Assembly: GCF_000427885.1 (NCBI RefSeq)
Contig: NZ_ATYW01000003.1
Span: 306,159 to 370,158 of the forward strand
Direction: 5' to 3'
From: Glycomyces tenuis DSM 44171
GTDB taxonomy: Bacteria > Actinomycetota > Actinomycetes > Mycobacteriales > Micromonosporaceae
DNA: 64,000 nucleotides
Position 1 is the stretch's first letter, and each line of letters opens with the position of its first letter. This document shows, piece by piece, positions 20,841 to 29,230 of this stretch. The notes beneath the pieces are model-generated. The model worked only from the letters and a program-made list of their open reading frames with translations. It ran no database searches and was not told where the DNA came from. The translations under genes were made by a program, and so were the position numbers.

Positions 20841-21882
20841 GCCAACCGTCGCCGTGTTCTTCGGCGGACGCAGCGTCGAACAGCCCGTCTCATGCGCCTC
20901 CGGCTCGGGAGTGGCCCAGGCCCTGCGCGCACGCGGCTACGACGTCACCGCCATCGGCATCACCCGCACCGGCGAGTGGGTGCAGCTCCCGCAGGACGCC
21001 GCCTTCGCGATCGACGGCGCCGAGCCGCTGCCGGAGATCACCGCCGACTCCGGCAAGGCCGTCGCCGTCGAACTCGGCCCCGGCGCCTCGCCCGTGGCCG
21101 ACATCGCCTTCCCGGTCCTCCACGGCCCCTACGGCGAGGACGGCACCCTCCAGGGGCTGTTCGAGATGGCCGACCTGCCCTACGTCGGCTCCGGGGTCCT
21201 GTCCAGCTCGGTGAGCATGGACAAGGAGTTCACCAAGCGCCTGCTCGCGGCCGAGGGCGTCCCGCAGGGCGCCTGGGCCGTCCTCAAACCCGGCGAGGAG
21301 CTCGACGCCGAGGCCGTGATCGAGGAGCTCGGCCTGCCGCTGTTCGTCAAGCCGGCCCGCGCCGGCTCCAGCCTCGGCATCAGCCGCGTCAAGTCCCGCG
21401 CCGAACTGGCCGAGGCCGTCGCCGCGGCCCGCGAGATCGACCAGAAGGTCGTCTTCGAGGCCGCGTTCATGGACGTCCGCGAGATCGAGATGGGCGTCCT
21501 CGCCACGCTCGACGGCGGTCTCGAGGTCACCTACCCGCTCGAAGTGCTCGCGATGGGCGAGGACGGCTGGTTCGACTTCGACGCGAAGTACCTCGACAAC
21601 CCCGAGCCGTTCAACCTCAAGCCCGACTTCCCCGAGGGCGTCGCCGAGCAGGCCCAGGAGCTGGCCCGGAAGGTCTTCCGGCTCCTCGACTGCCGCGATC
21701 TGGCCCGCGTGGACTGCTTCCTGGCCCCCGACGGCACCGTCTACCTCAACGAGCTCAACACCATGCCGGGGCTCACTCCGATGAGCGGCGTCCCGCAGGC
21801 GTTCGCCGCCGCCGGGACCTCCTACGAGGAGCTGGTAGAGCGCCTGGTCACTCTCGCGGCGGCCCGCGCTGGCCGCTCCTGA
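20833..21882 (+). CDS. ddl: D-alanine--D-alanine ligase
   Basis: ATP-grasp enzyme joining two D-alanines for peptidoglycan. The 349-residue protein shows the N-terminal [13 protein letters not shown] motif (the glutamate contacts the first D-Ala), [15 protein letters not shown], the ATP-grasp lysine region [20 protein letters not shown] and the C-terminal [14 protein letters not shown], whose glutamate and asparagine hold Mg2+ and ATP. The usual H/R-E/D after the first glutamate is replaced by Q-P, a mild variation. Ends in a hairpin 22 bases after the stop. Confidence 0.94.
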   Translation: MPKPTVAVFFGGRSVEQPVSCASGSGVAQALRARGYDVTAIGITRTGEWVQLPQDAAFAIDGAEPLPEITADSGKAVAVELGPGASPVADIAFPVLHGPYGEDGTLQGLFEMADLPYVGSGVLSSSVSMDKEFTKRLLAAEGVPQGAWAVLKPGEELDAEAVIEELGLPLFVKPARAGSSLGISRVKSRAELAEAVAAAREIDQKVVFEAAFMDVREIEMGVLATLDGGLEVTYPLEVLAMGEDGWFDFDAKYLDNPEPFNLKPDFPEGVAEQAQELARKVFRLLDCRDLARVDCFLAPDGTVYLNELNTMPGLTPMSGVPQAFAAAGTSYEELVERLVTLAAARAGRS

Positions 21883-21904
21883 CCTCGGCGCGTACCCTGG
21901 TCTC

Positions 21905-21928
21905 GGCCTTCTTTCTCGAAAGAAAGCC
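21905..21928 (+). terminator. Hairpin after ddl
   Basis: GGCCTTCTTTC (21905-21915) and GAAAGAAAGCC (21918-21928) pair with one mismatch and a 2-base loop. It is 22 bases past the ddl stop and about 115 before rpsD, so it may end the plsC-gpsA-ddl transcript or lie in the rpsD leader. A TACACT hexamer near 21965 could be the rpsD -10. Confidence 0.55.
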
Positions 21929-22042
21929 CAGCCGTATACCCGTGTGCGCGCCGCACGAGCGCGTTACACTTCCGCGTTTCTGCACGTCAGAGACGACTTG
22001 TGCCCCGAATCGGGGCTCGTTCATGAATTACTGGAGATTGCA

Positions 22043-22648
22043 TTGCAAGCGAAGGCGAAAGTCAAGCTTTCCCGTTCCCTCGGCGTCGCCCTGACGCCGA
22101 AGGCCGCCAAGTACATGGAGCGCCGTCCGTACCCTCCGGGGCAGCACGGCCGCGGCCGCAAGAAGGAATCGGACTACAAGAACCAGCTCGTCGAGAAGCA
22201 GCGCCTGCGCGCGCAGTACAACATCAGCGAGCGCCAGCTGCGCAACGCCTACCAGGAGGCCGTGCGCAAGCAGGGCAAGACCGGTGAGGTCCTGGTCGGC
22301 ATCCTCGAATCCCGCCTCGACGCCTTCGTGCTCCGGGCCGGGTTCGCGCGCACCATCTACCAGGCGCGCCAGTTCGTCAACCACGGTCACTTCATCGTGA
22401 ACGGCCGCAAGGTCGACATCCCGTCCTACCGGCTCAAGCCGAACGACTTCGTGCAGGTCCGCAAGAAGTCCCGCACGATGACGCCGTTCCAGCTGGCCGC
22501 GGCCGGCGCGTGGGCGGGCGAGCAGACCCCGGCCTACATCGAGGCCCACCTCGACGGCCTGGTGGCCCGCTTCATCCAGGTGCCCGAGCGCAAGCAGGTC
22601 CCCGTGATCTGCGACGAGCAGCTCGTCGTCGAGTACTACTCGAAGTAG
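22043..22648 (+). CDS. rpsD: 30S ribosomal protein S4
   Basis: Primary 16S-binding protein that helps start 30S assembly. The 201-residue protein has the S4 N-terminal helical part without the zinc cysteines (C-minus form), the PPGQHG motif near residue 34, and the S4 RNA-binding domain (SRLDAFVLRAGFARTIYQARQFVNHGHFIVNG). The TTG at 22043 is chosen: GGAG lies 7 bases upstream and it gives MQAKAKVKLSRSLG; the longer frame from 21944 is unlike S4. In many bacteria rpsD lies between rpsK and rpoA; here it stands alone ahead of infA, with its own terminator. Confidence 0.93.
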   Translation: MQAKAKVKLSRSLGVALTPKAAKYMERRPYPPGQHGRGRKKESDYKNQLVEKQRLRAQYNISERQLRNAYQEAVRKQGKTGEVLVGILESRLDAFVLRAGFARTIYQARQFVNHGHFIVNGRKVDIPSYRLKPNDFVQVRKKSRTMTPFQLAAAGAWAGEQTPAYIEAHLDGLVARFIQVPERKQVPVICDEQLVVEYYSK

Positions 22649-22682
22649 CAGCTCAGTCGAGTACTGCTCGAAGTAAGAGCTC
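22628..22682 (+). repeat. 28-base tandem duplication across the rpsD stop
   Basis: Two copies of a 27-base unit, 22628-22654 and 22656-22682, differ at three positions. The first copy encodes the last residues VEYYSK and stop of S4; the second is a non-coding echo of the gene's 3' end, leading directly into the terminator. Confidence 0.8.
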
Positions 22683-22683
22683 G

Positions 22684-22721
22684 ACGAGGCGGTCCGCCGC
22701 TCCAGTGGCGGACCGCCTCGT
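22684..22721 (+). terminator. Strong terminator after rpsD
   Basis: Perfect 15-base-pair stem ACGAGGCGGTCCGCC (22684-22698) and GGCGGACCGCCTCGT (22707-22721) with an 8-base loop. Confidence 0.85.
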
Positions 22722-23086
22722 ACGCGTACCAGTGCCGTCCGTCACGGTCTCCCCGCTGGTAGTCGCTTCGCGGACGCGAGTAGACTTAGCCAGCGGTGCA
22801 GTCCGCTCTGCCCCAGTTCGCCCGCGCTCCGGTGGACCGAGGCGGATACTCACGACGAACAGCACCAGTGCGACCAGGACGCGGCCCCCGTGCCGCGCCG
22901 AGGTCGCGAGCGGCCCTCACCAGCGCGAATTCATTGCTCGCAAGCTTCGCGACGGCCAAGGCCGCGAAACGCCCGATCAACGCAAGCGGCCCCTGCCGGG
23001 GGCCCGGGACGTTGCGCGGGCTGCCAGTTGCTCCGGACCCGGACGGGTGCGGAGTTTCGGACCGAGTTGTCACGGTAGCGGAGGAC
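22722..23086 (+). promoter_or_regulatory. Long leader and promoter region of infA operon
   Basis: 365 bases without a supportable gene. A consensus-like -10 TAGACT lies at 22781-22786, which would give a leader of about 290 bases before infA. An in-frame open extension upstream of infA is unlike IF1 and I read it as non-coding. A GCGGAGGAC ribosome site ends the region. Long leaders ahead of translation genes are often regulatory, but I see no named element. Confidence 0.5.
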
Positions 23087-23308
23087 ATGCCGAAAAAAGA
23101 CGGTGCCATCGAGATTGAAGGCAAGGTCGTCGAGTCCCTCCCGAACGCTATGTTCCGGGTGGAACTCACCAACGGCCACAAAGTACTCGCTCACATCAGC
23201 GGCAAGATGCGGCAGAACTACATCCGGATCCTCCCAGAGGACCGCGTGGTCGTCGAACTCTCGCCGTACGACCTGTCGCGCGGGCGGATTGTCTACCGCT
23301 ACCGCTGA
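23087..23308 (+). CDS. infA: Translation initiation factor IF-1
   Basis: Binds the 30S A site during initiation. A 73-residue S1/OB-fold protein of exact family length and near-consensus sequence ([12 protein letters not shown]..., [30 protein letters not shown]). ATG start with GCGGAGG upstream. First gene of the cluster infA-rpmJ-rpsM-rpsK-rpoA-rplQ. Confidence 0.97.
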   Translation: MPKKDGAIEIEGKVVESLPNAMFRVELTNGHKVLAHISGKMRQNYIRILPEDRVVVELSPYDLSRGRIVYRYR

Positions 23309-23335
23309 CCTGACGACTACACGTAAGTAGGACTC

Positions 23336-23452
23336 GTGAAAGTCAAACCGAGCGTCAAGAAGATCTGCAAGAACTGCCGCGTGATCCGCAGGCACGGACG
23401 GGTGATGGTCATCTGCTCGTCCGACCCGCGTCACAAGCAGCGTCAGGGCTAG
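23336..23452 (+). CDS. rpmJ: 50S ribosomal protein L36
   Basis: Small zinc-ribbon protein of the large subunit. The 38-codon frame starts with GTG at 23336 ([14 protein letters not shown]) and ends at TAG 23450-23452. Zinc ligands C11, C14, C27 and H33 are present, so it is the zinc-binding form. It is one residue longer than the common 37-residue L36: the segment between C27 and the histidine reads SSDPR where most have one residue fewer. Confidence 0.95.
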   Translation: MKVKPSVKKICKNCRVIRRHGRVMVICSSDPRHKQRQG

Positions 23453-23632
23453 AACTTCACACGCAACGAGCAAGGCCCCACGCTTGAGAGATGGGGAACC
23501 GCCGCCAGTGCGCCCGAGGCGCACAACCCCCGGTTCGGAGGCCGGGGCTCGCATCGCCCATCAGGGCAGGGAGTTCCACTCCCGGCGAGACGGCAGCGGT
23601 CAGACCTCCGAGAACGCTAGGAGAACGCCTAG

Positions 23633-24007
23633 ATGGCACGCCTGGTCGGAGTGGACCTCCCGCGCGACAAGCGCCTGGAGATCGCACTCACCTACATCTA
23701 CGGTGTCGGCCGCACGCGCTCGCTCGAGACGATCGAGGCCACCGGCCTCGACCGCGACAAGCGGGTCAAGGACCTCACCGACGAGGAGCTGGTGAAGCTC
23801 CGCGACCACATCGAAGAGCACTACCAAGTCGAAGGCGACCTGCGCCGCGAAGTGCAGGCCGACATCCGCCGCAAGATCGAGATCGGCTGCTACCAGGGCC
23901 TGCGCCACCGCTACGGCCTCCCGGTCCACGGTCAGCGGACCAAGACCAACGCTCGGACCCGCAAGGGCCCGAAGAAGACTGTCGCCGGAAAGAAGAAGGC
24001 CCGCTAG
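23633..24007 (+). CDS. rpsM: 30S ribosomal protein S13
   Basis: Head protein of the 30S subunit contacting L5 and tRNA. A 124-residue protein with the helix-two-turn-helix core ([18 protein letters not shown]) and the conserved basic C-terminus [33 protein letters not shown] at 23633 with AGGAG upstream; 180 bases separate it from rpmJ, longer than usual for this operon. Confidence 0.97.
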   Translation: MARLVGVDLPRDKRLEIALTYIYGVGRTRSLETIEATGLDRDKRVKDLTDEELVKLRDHIEEHYQVEGDLRREVQADIRRKIEIGCYQGLRHRYGLPVHGQRTKTNARTRKGPKKTVAGKKKAR

Positions 24008-24025
24008 GGCTGAGGAGCGCAAGAG

Positions 24026-24424
24026 ATGCCACCGAAGACTCGCGGCGGTTCCAAGAACCCGCGCGCAAAGAAGAAGAACGTCCCCCAGGGACAGGCTCAC
24101 ATCAAGAGCACCTTCAACAACACCATCGTGTCGATCACCGACCCGACCGGTGCCGTCGTCTCCTGGTCCTCCGCCGGCCAAGTGGGCTTCAAGGGCTCCA
24201 GGAAGTCGACCCCCTACGCCGCGCAGATGTGCGCCGAGGCCGCCGCCCGCAAGGCGATGGACAACGGCATGCGCAAGGTCGACGTCTACGTCAAGGGTCC
24301 CGGCTCCGGCCGCGAGACCGCGATCCGCTCCCTCCAGGCCGTCGGCCTCGAGGTCGGCTCGATCAACGACGTGACCCCGCAGCCGCACAACGGCTGCCGC
24401 CCGCCCAAGCGGCGCAGGGTCTGA
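24026..24424 (+). CDS. rpsK: 30S ribosomal protein S11
   Basis: Platform protein of the 30S subunit near the mRNA exit and Shine-Dalgarno helix. A 132-residue protein with [18 protein letters not shown] and the C-terminal [18 protein letters not shown]. It follows rpsM by 18 bases with a GAGGAG ribosome site. rpoA follows after 154 bases, with rpsD missing from the usual place between them. Confidence 0.97.
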   Translation: MPPKTRGGSKNPRAKKKNVPQGQAHIKSTFNNTIVSITDPTGAVVSWSSAGQVGFKGSRKSTPYAAQMCAEAAARKAMDNGMRKVDVYVKGPGSGRETAIRSLQAVGLEVGSINDVTPQPHNGCRPPKRRRV

Positions 24425-24578
24425 CCGCCCGAGCGTCCCGGGCGTTTCGCATCGGGACGCCGGCGGTCGCCGTCACAATTGAACCCGTCAGGGAGGCATC
24501 GGGGCGACGCAGCCCAGGTGTGCTCACCATTTCTCGGCGCCATATAGCGGGCGCCCTGAACCGAAGGAATCAATCAAC

Positions 24579-25625
24579 GTGCTTATCACTCAGCGGCCCT
24601 CGCTCTCTGAGCAGCAGATCAGCCCGACCCGCTCGAAGTTCACCATCGAACCGCTCGAGCCCGGCTTCGGCTACACGCTCGGCAACTCGCTGCGGCGCAC
24701 GCTGCTGTCGTCCATCCCGGGCGCGGCGGTCACCTCGATCAAGATCGACGGCGTGCTGCACGAGTTCTCCACCATCCCCGGCGTCAAGGAGGACGTCGTC
24801 GAACTGGTGCTGAACGTCAAGCAGATCTGCGTCTCCTCCGAGAACGACGAGCCGGCCACCATGTACCTGCGCAAGGAAGGCCCCGGCGAGGTCCTCGCCG
24901 GCGACATCCAGCCGCCCGCCGGCGTGCAGGTCCACAACCCCGAGCTCAAGCTCGCGACCCTCAACTCGAAGGGCCGCCTGGACATGGAGTTCGTGGTCGA
25001 GCGCGGCCGAGGCTACGTCTCGGCCCCGCAGAACAAGGCCGACACGAACGAGATCGGCCGCATCCCGGTCGACTCGATCTACTCGCCGGTCCTGAAGGTG
25101 GCCTACTCGGTCGACGCCACCCGCGTCGAGCAGCGCACCGACTTCGACAAGCTGACGGTCGACGTCGAGACCAAGGCCTCGACCTCGCCGCGCACCGCGC
25201 TCGCCTCCGCCGGCTCGACCCTGGTCGAGCTGTTCGGGCTCTACCGCGAGCTCGACACCGAGGCCGAGGGCATCGACGTCGGGCCCAGCCCGGCCGACCA
25301 GCAGCTGGCCGCCGACCTGGCGCTCCCGATCGAGGACCTGGACATGACCGTCCGCTCGTACAACTGCCTCAAGCGGGAGGGCGTCAACACCGTCGGAGAG
25401 CTCATCAACCGCACCGAGGCCGACCTGCTCGACATCCGCAACTTCGGGCAGAAGTCGATCGACGAGGTCAAGATGAAGCTCGCCGGCATGGGCCTGAGCC
25501 TGAAGGACTCGCCGGGCACCTTCGACCCCTCCGAGGCCGCAGCGGCCTTCGGGTCCGAGGAGAGCCCCGAGCCCGATGAGTACGAAGACGACGGTGAGGA
25601 CCTCCGCGAGACCGAGCAGCTCTAG
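24579..25625 (+). CDS. rpoA: DNA-directed RNA polymerase alpha subunit
   Basis: Dimer scaffold of RNA polymerase. 348 residues: N-terminal domain about 1-230 ([20 protein letters not shown], dimer interface), flexible linker, C-terminal domain about 250-320 ([37 protein letters not shown], helix-hairpin-helix contacting UP elements and activators), then an acidic tail usual for actinobacteria. GTG at 24579 with AAGGAA upstream gives [11 protein letters not shown], the normal start. rplQ follows. Confidence 0.97.
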   Translation: MLITQRPSLSEQQISPTRSKFTIEPLEPGFGYTLGNSLRRTLLSSIPGAAVTSIKIDGVLHEFSTIPGVKEDVVELVLNVKQICVSSENDEPATMYLRKEGPGEVLAGDIQPPAGVQVHNPELKLATLNSKGRLDMEFVVERGRGYVSAPQNKADTNEIGRIPVDSIYSPVLKVAYSVDATRVEQRTDFDKLTVDVETKASTSPRTALASAGSTLVELFGLYRELDTEAEGIDVGPSPADQQLAADLALPIEDLDMTVRSYNCLKREGVNTVGELINRTEADLLDIRNFGQKSIDEVKMKLAGMGLSLKDSPGTFDPSEAAAAFGSEESPEPDEYEDDGEDLRETEQL

Positions 25626-25679
25626 CGCTGCGCGGCCTCCGCTCGGGCGGGGGCCGACCAAGACCACAGGAGCAAGACA

Positions 25680-26033
25680 ATGCCTAAGCCTTCCAAGGGC
25701 CCGCGCCTGGGCGGTTCCCCGGCACACGAGAAGCTGATGCTGGCCGGCCTCGCGGCCTCGCTGTTCGAGCACGGCAGCATCACGACCACGCTGACGAAGG
25801 CGCGCCGCCTGCGTCCCTACGCCGAGCGTCTGATCACGTACGGCAAGAAGGGCAGCCTGCACCACCGCCGCCTGGCGCTGGCCAAGCTGCGCAACAAGGA
25901 CGCCACGCACGACCTGTTCGAGCAGGTCGCCCCGCGCTTCGCCGAGCGCGAGGGCGGTTACACCCGGATCATCAAGGCCGGGAACCGCAAGGGCGACAAC
26001 GCGCCGATGGCCATCATCGAGCTGGTCGACTAG
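25680..26033 (+). CDS. rplQ: 50S ribosomal protein L17
   Basis: Protein at the peptide exit side of the 50S subunit. A 117-residue L17 of the short bacterial form ([57 protein letters not shown]). ATG start preceded by AGGAGC. Last ribosomal gene of the cluster; a hairpin follows. Confidence 0.97.
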   Translation: MPKPSKGPRLGGSPAHEKLMLAGLAASLFEHGSITTTLTKARRLRPYAERLITYGKKGSLHHRRLALAKLRNKDATHDLFEQVAPRFAEREGGYTRIIKAGNRKGDNAPMAIIELVD

Positions 26034-26073
26034 CGACCGCGCTCGGGCCTCCGGGCCCGGCCGCACGGCATGC

Positions 26074-26106
26074 GACCGCGCGCAGGGCACAGCTCTGCGC
26101 GCGGTC
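26074..26106 (+). terminator. Terminator of infA-rplQ operon
   Basis: Perfect 12-base-pair stem GACCGCGCGCAG (26074-26085) and CTGCGCGCGGTC (26095-26106), 9-base loop, followed by TTCTGCTT, a weak U tract. Confidence 0.75.
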
Positions 26107-26143
26107 TTCTGCTTCCCATAGGATTTCTCCCCGGGAGGGACGG

Positions 26144-26959
26144 GTGGAGGACAAGACGAGGCTGCGGCTCGGCGTCGCCTACGACGGCGCCGACTTCTCC
26201 GGCTGGGCGCTGCAACCGGGGCGGCGGACCGTCGCCGCCGAGGTGATGCGCGCCTGCGAGCTGCTGTTCGGGCACATCGAGGACTTCACCGTCGCCGGGC
26301 GCACCGACGCGGGCGTCCACGCCACCGGGCAGGTCGTCCACGTCGACGTCCCCGCCGCGAAGTGGGAGGCCCTCGCCGAGAAGCTGCTGTGGCGCATGAG
26401 GGGCATCCTGCCGCCGGACGTGCGCGTCACCTCGGCCGAGGCCGTCGACTCCTCCTTCAACGCCCGCTTCGCCGCCAGGTGGCGCCGCTACACCTATCGC
26501 GTGGCCGACGCGACCTGGGGCGTCAGCCCGCTGCGCCGGGCCGACACCCTCGCCTGGCCCCGGCGGCTCGACGTCGAACGCATGCACGCCGCCTGCCGGC
26601 GCCTGATCGGCGAGCACGACTTCGTCGGCTTCTGCAAGCAACGCGAGGGCGCCACGACGATCCGCGAGCTGCTCCAGTACGACTGGGCCCGCGACGGCGA
26701 GGGCGTCGCGGTGGCGACGGTCCGCGCCGACGCGTTCTGCCACTCGATGGTCCGCAGCCTCGTCGGCGCCGCGCTCGCCGTCGGCGACGGCCGCCGCGAC
26801 GAGGAGTGGCTGGCCTCGATCCTCGATCTCGGCGAGCGAGCGAACGACGTCCACGTCGTCGGCCCGCACGGCCTCACCCTCGCCGAGGTGTCGTATTCGG
26901 ACGACCCGGCGGACTGGCGGTCCCGCATCGACCTGACCAGGAGGGTCAGGACCCGCTGA
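26144..26959 (+). CDS. truA: tRNA pseudouridine(38-40) synthase
   Basis: Makes pseudouridine in the anticodon arm of many tRNAs. The 271-residue protein has the catalytic aspartate D55 in VAGRTDAGVHATGQVVH, the N-terminal LGVAYDGADFSGWA, RRYTYRV and the C-terminal FCHSMVRSLVGAAL motif. GTG start with GGGAGGG upstream, 37 bases past the rplQ terminator. Its position after rplQ is conserved in many bacteria. Confidence 0.94.
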   Translation: MEDKTRLRLGVAYDGADFSGWALQPGRRTVAAEVMRACELLFGHIEDFTVAGRTDAGVHATGQVVHVDVPAAKWEALAEKLLWRMRGILPPDVRVTSAEAVDSSFNARFAARWRRYTYRVADATWGVSPLRRADTLAWPRRLDVERMHAACRRLIGEHDFVGFCKQREGATTIRELLQYDWARDGEGVAVATVRADAFCHSMVRSLVGAALAVGDGRRDEEWLASILDLGERANDVHVVGPHGLTLAEVSYSDDPADWRSRIDLTRRVRTR

Positions 26960-27112
26960 GGCCCGCGACCGGACCGTGACCTTGTGACGGTCCGGACACG
27001 GATCGGTCCGATTTCCTCACCGGCGCATCACGGTTCGGGCACAGACGGAACCGCCGTCGGAAAAAGACGGTCTCATGGGCATGTACCTCCGCCGAACACG
27101 AAGGGACCCCTC

Positions 27113-28567
27113 ATGAGACACCCGCTGAAGGCCGTGACCCTGACCGTGCTGCTGCTGGCGCCGCTCGCCGCCTGCACCGGCGGCGAGGGCGGCGGCCTCG
27201 CCCAGAACGGCGCCCCCGCGCCCGCCGACCACCCCGAGGAAGAGTTCGCAGGCGGTCCGGTCTCCCCGGCCGAGGACCCCGAGTCGACCTTCGCCGTCGA
27301 CATCGACAGCGCCTCCTACGACTTCGCCCGCGGCTCCCTGAACGACGGCGAACTGCCGCCCGAGGACCAGATACGCCCCGAGGAGTTCGTCAACTACTTC
27401 GACCAGGGCTACGCCGAGCCCGACGGCGCGGGCTTCGCGATCACCGTGGACGGCGCCGAGCTGCCCGAGTGGTACGAGGCCGGCGACGCCACCCACGTCA
27501 TGCGCGTGGGCCTCCAGACCCGCAGCGAGAGCGACGAGGCGAGGGCGGACGTGAACCTGACGTTCGTCATCGACGTGTCCGGCTCGATGTCCGGCGACCG
27601 CATCCAGATCGTCCGCGACTCACTCCACACCCTCATCGACGAGCTGCGACCCACCGACGCGGTCGCCATCGTCACCTACGAGTCGGACTCCGAGGTGCTC
27701 AAGGAGATGACACCGGTCGGCGACGGCGACGAGCTCCACGACGCCGTCGACGACCTGGAGTCGAACGGATCGACCAACATGCACGCCGGCCTCGTCGACG
27801 GCTACGAGATCGCCGGCGAATCCTTCGACTCCGGCAAGGACAACCGGGTCATCCTGCTCTCCGACGGTGAGGCCAACGTCGGCCTCACCGAGCACGATGC
27901 CATCCTCGAGGACCTCGAACCGCAGATCGCCGAGGGCATCACGCTCCTGACCGTCGGCGTCGGCGACTCCTACAACCAGGAGACGCTGGAGCAGCTGGCC
28001 GACAACGGCGACGGCTGGGCCGTCTACTTCGCCACGGCCACCGAGGCCGAGCGCGTCTTCTCAGAGCGGCTCACCTCCACGCTCGGCGTCGCCGCGCGCG
28101 ACGCGAAGATCCAGGTGACGTTCTCGCCCGACACCGTCGCCGAATACCGGCTCATCGGCTTCGAGAACCGCGCCATCGAGGACGAGGAGTTCGAAGACGA
28201 CAGCGTGGACGGCGGCGAGGTGGGGCCCGGCCACAGCGTCACCGCGCTGTACGCGCTGACGCTCACCGGCGAGTCCGGTGAACTCGCCACGGCCGAGGCG
28301 CGCTGGCTGGACCCGGAGAGCGGCGAGGCCGACACCGTCGCGGCGACGATGTCCGGCGCCGACCAGTCGGCGTACGGCGACGCGGCGCCGAGCCTGGGCG
28401 TGGACGTGGTCGCCGCCGCCTTCGCCGAAGCGCTGCGCGGCAGCGCCGAAGGCTTCGACTGCGAATCGCTCCTGCCCGCGGCGCAGGAGCTCGCCGCCGC
28501 GAGCGACGACCCCGACGTCGACGAACTGGCCGAGCTGATCGCGGTCGCCGCCGACCTCGGTGCCTGA
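27113..28567 (+). CDS. von Willebrand factor A domain lipoprotein (YfbK type)
   Basis: 484 residues. Lipoprotein signal with lipobox LAAC (cysteine 21), an acidic linker, the YfbK-type N-terminal domain (PESTFAVDIDSASYDFARG, PEEFVNYFD), then a vWA domain with MIDAS residues D154, S156, S158 (DVSGSMSGDR) and the later SDGEAN and SNGSTNMHAG loops, and a C-terminal DUF3520-like region. Expected to sit on the outer face of the membrane and bind a protein partner through a metal-dependent adhesion site. Start ATG 27113 is chosen for the signal peptide; the open frame begins earlier at 26984. No partner is obvious nearby. Confidence 0.88.
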   Translation: MRHPLKAVTLTVLLLAPLAACTGGEGGGLAQNGAPAPADHPEEEFAGGPVSPAEDPESTFAVDIDSASYDFARGSLNDGELPPEDQIRPEEFVNYFDQGYAEPDGAGFAITVDGAELPEWYEAGDATHVMRVGLQTRSESDEARADVNLTFVIDVSGSMSGDRIQIVRDSLHTLIDELRPTDAVAIVTYESDSEVLKEMTPVGDGDELHDAVDDLESNGSTNMHAGLVDGYEIAGESFDSGKDNRVILLSDGEANVGLTEHDAILEDLEPQIAEGITLLTVGVGDSYNQETLEQLADNGDGWAVYFATATEAERVFSERLTSTLGVAARDAKIQVTFSPDTVAEYRLIGFENRAIEDEEFEDDSVDGGEVGPGHSVTALYALTLTGESGELATAEARWLDPESGEADTVAATMSGADQSAYGDAAPSLGVDVVAAAFAEALRGSAEGFDCESLLPAAQELAAASDDPDVDELAELIAVAADLGA

Positions 28568-28714
28568 GCGCCTTGACGCTGCTGGACCCTGCCGGGATGT
28601 GAACACCGGGTTTCCGGGGCCGCATTCCGGCAGGGCCGACTCGGCAGGGCCGCCGGAACACGATGCCAACGCCGAGGCCACGGTCCGGCACCACCTGTGG
28701 CCCATGCTGATGCG

Positions 28715-29098
28715 ATGAACGACACTCCTGAAACGCAGGCGACCACCACGGTGTTCGAGCAGATCGGCGGCGAGGCCGCGGTGGAGGCCGTCGTGGCGAT
28801 CTTCTACGGCAAGGTCACCGACGACCCCGCGCTGGCCGGATACTTCGAGGGCATCGACATGGACCGGCTCAAGACCCATCAGGCCCGTTTCGTGGGGCAG
28901 GCGCTCGGCGCGAGCCGTCCCTACAGCGGGCGCTCCATGCGCAAGGCCCACGCGGACCTGGCGATCACCTCGCCCGACTTCGACCGGGTGGTGGGCCACC
29001 TGGCCGCCTCCCTGACCGAGGCCGGTGTCGACGCGGAGACCATCGGCGTGATCGCCGGAGCGCTCGCCCCGCTGAAAGACGAGATCGTCACCGCTTGA
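28715..29098 (+). CDS. Group I truncated haemoglobin
   Basis: A 127-residue 2-on-2 globin: IGGEAAVEAVVAIFYGKV with the B10 tyrosine Y31, YFEGIDMDRLKTHQARFV with the E-helix histidine H55, and YSGRSMRKAHADL with the proximal haem histidine H79. Group I members such as HbN detoxify nitric oxide or bind O2. ATG at 28715 lacks a ribosome site; a GTG at 28697 would add six residues. Separate from neighbours, with a hairpin after it. Confidence 0.9.
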   Translation: MNDTPETQATTTVFEQIGGEAAVEAVVAIFYGKVTDDPALAGYFEGIDMDRLKTHQARFVGQALGASRPYSGRSMRKAHADLAITSPDFDRVVGHLAASLTEAGVDAETIGVIAGALAPLKDEIVTA

Positions 29099-29112
29099 AC
29101 GAGGGTCGGATA

Positions 29113-29149
29113 CGTGTGGGGCCTGGCGTTTCGCGCCCGGCCCCACACG
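29113..29149. terminator. Bidirectional terminator between globin and MFS genes
   Basis: CGTGTGGGGCC (29113-29123) pairs with GGCCCCACACG (29139-29149), with an inner GGCG/CGCC stem, between two convergent genes. Confidence 0.75.
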
Positions 29150-29230
29150 CGTCGTGGCTCGATTCAGCGCCGGACGGCGCTGCGTGAGACCGCCGCCTCC
29201 TCGCTCAGCAGGTGGCACACCGCGATCGCA

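Noticed and set aside
22796..23086. In-frame N-terminal extension of IF-1
   Set aside because: IF-1 is 73 residues throughout bacteria, and a GCGGAGG site precedes the ATG at 23087.
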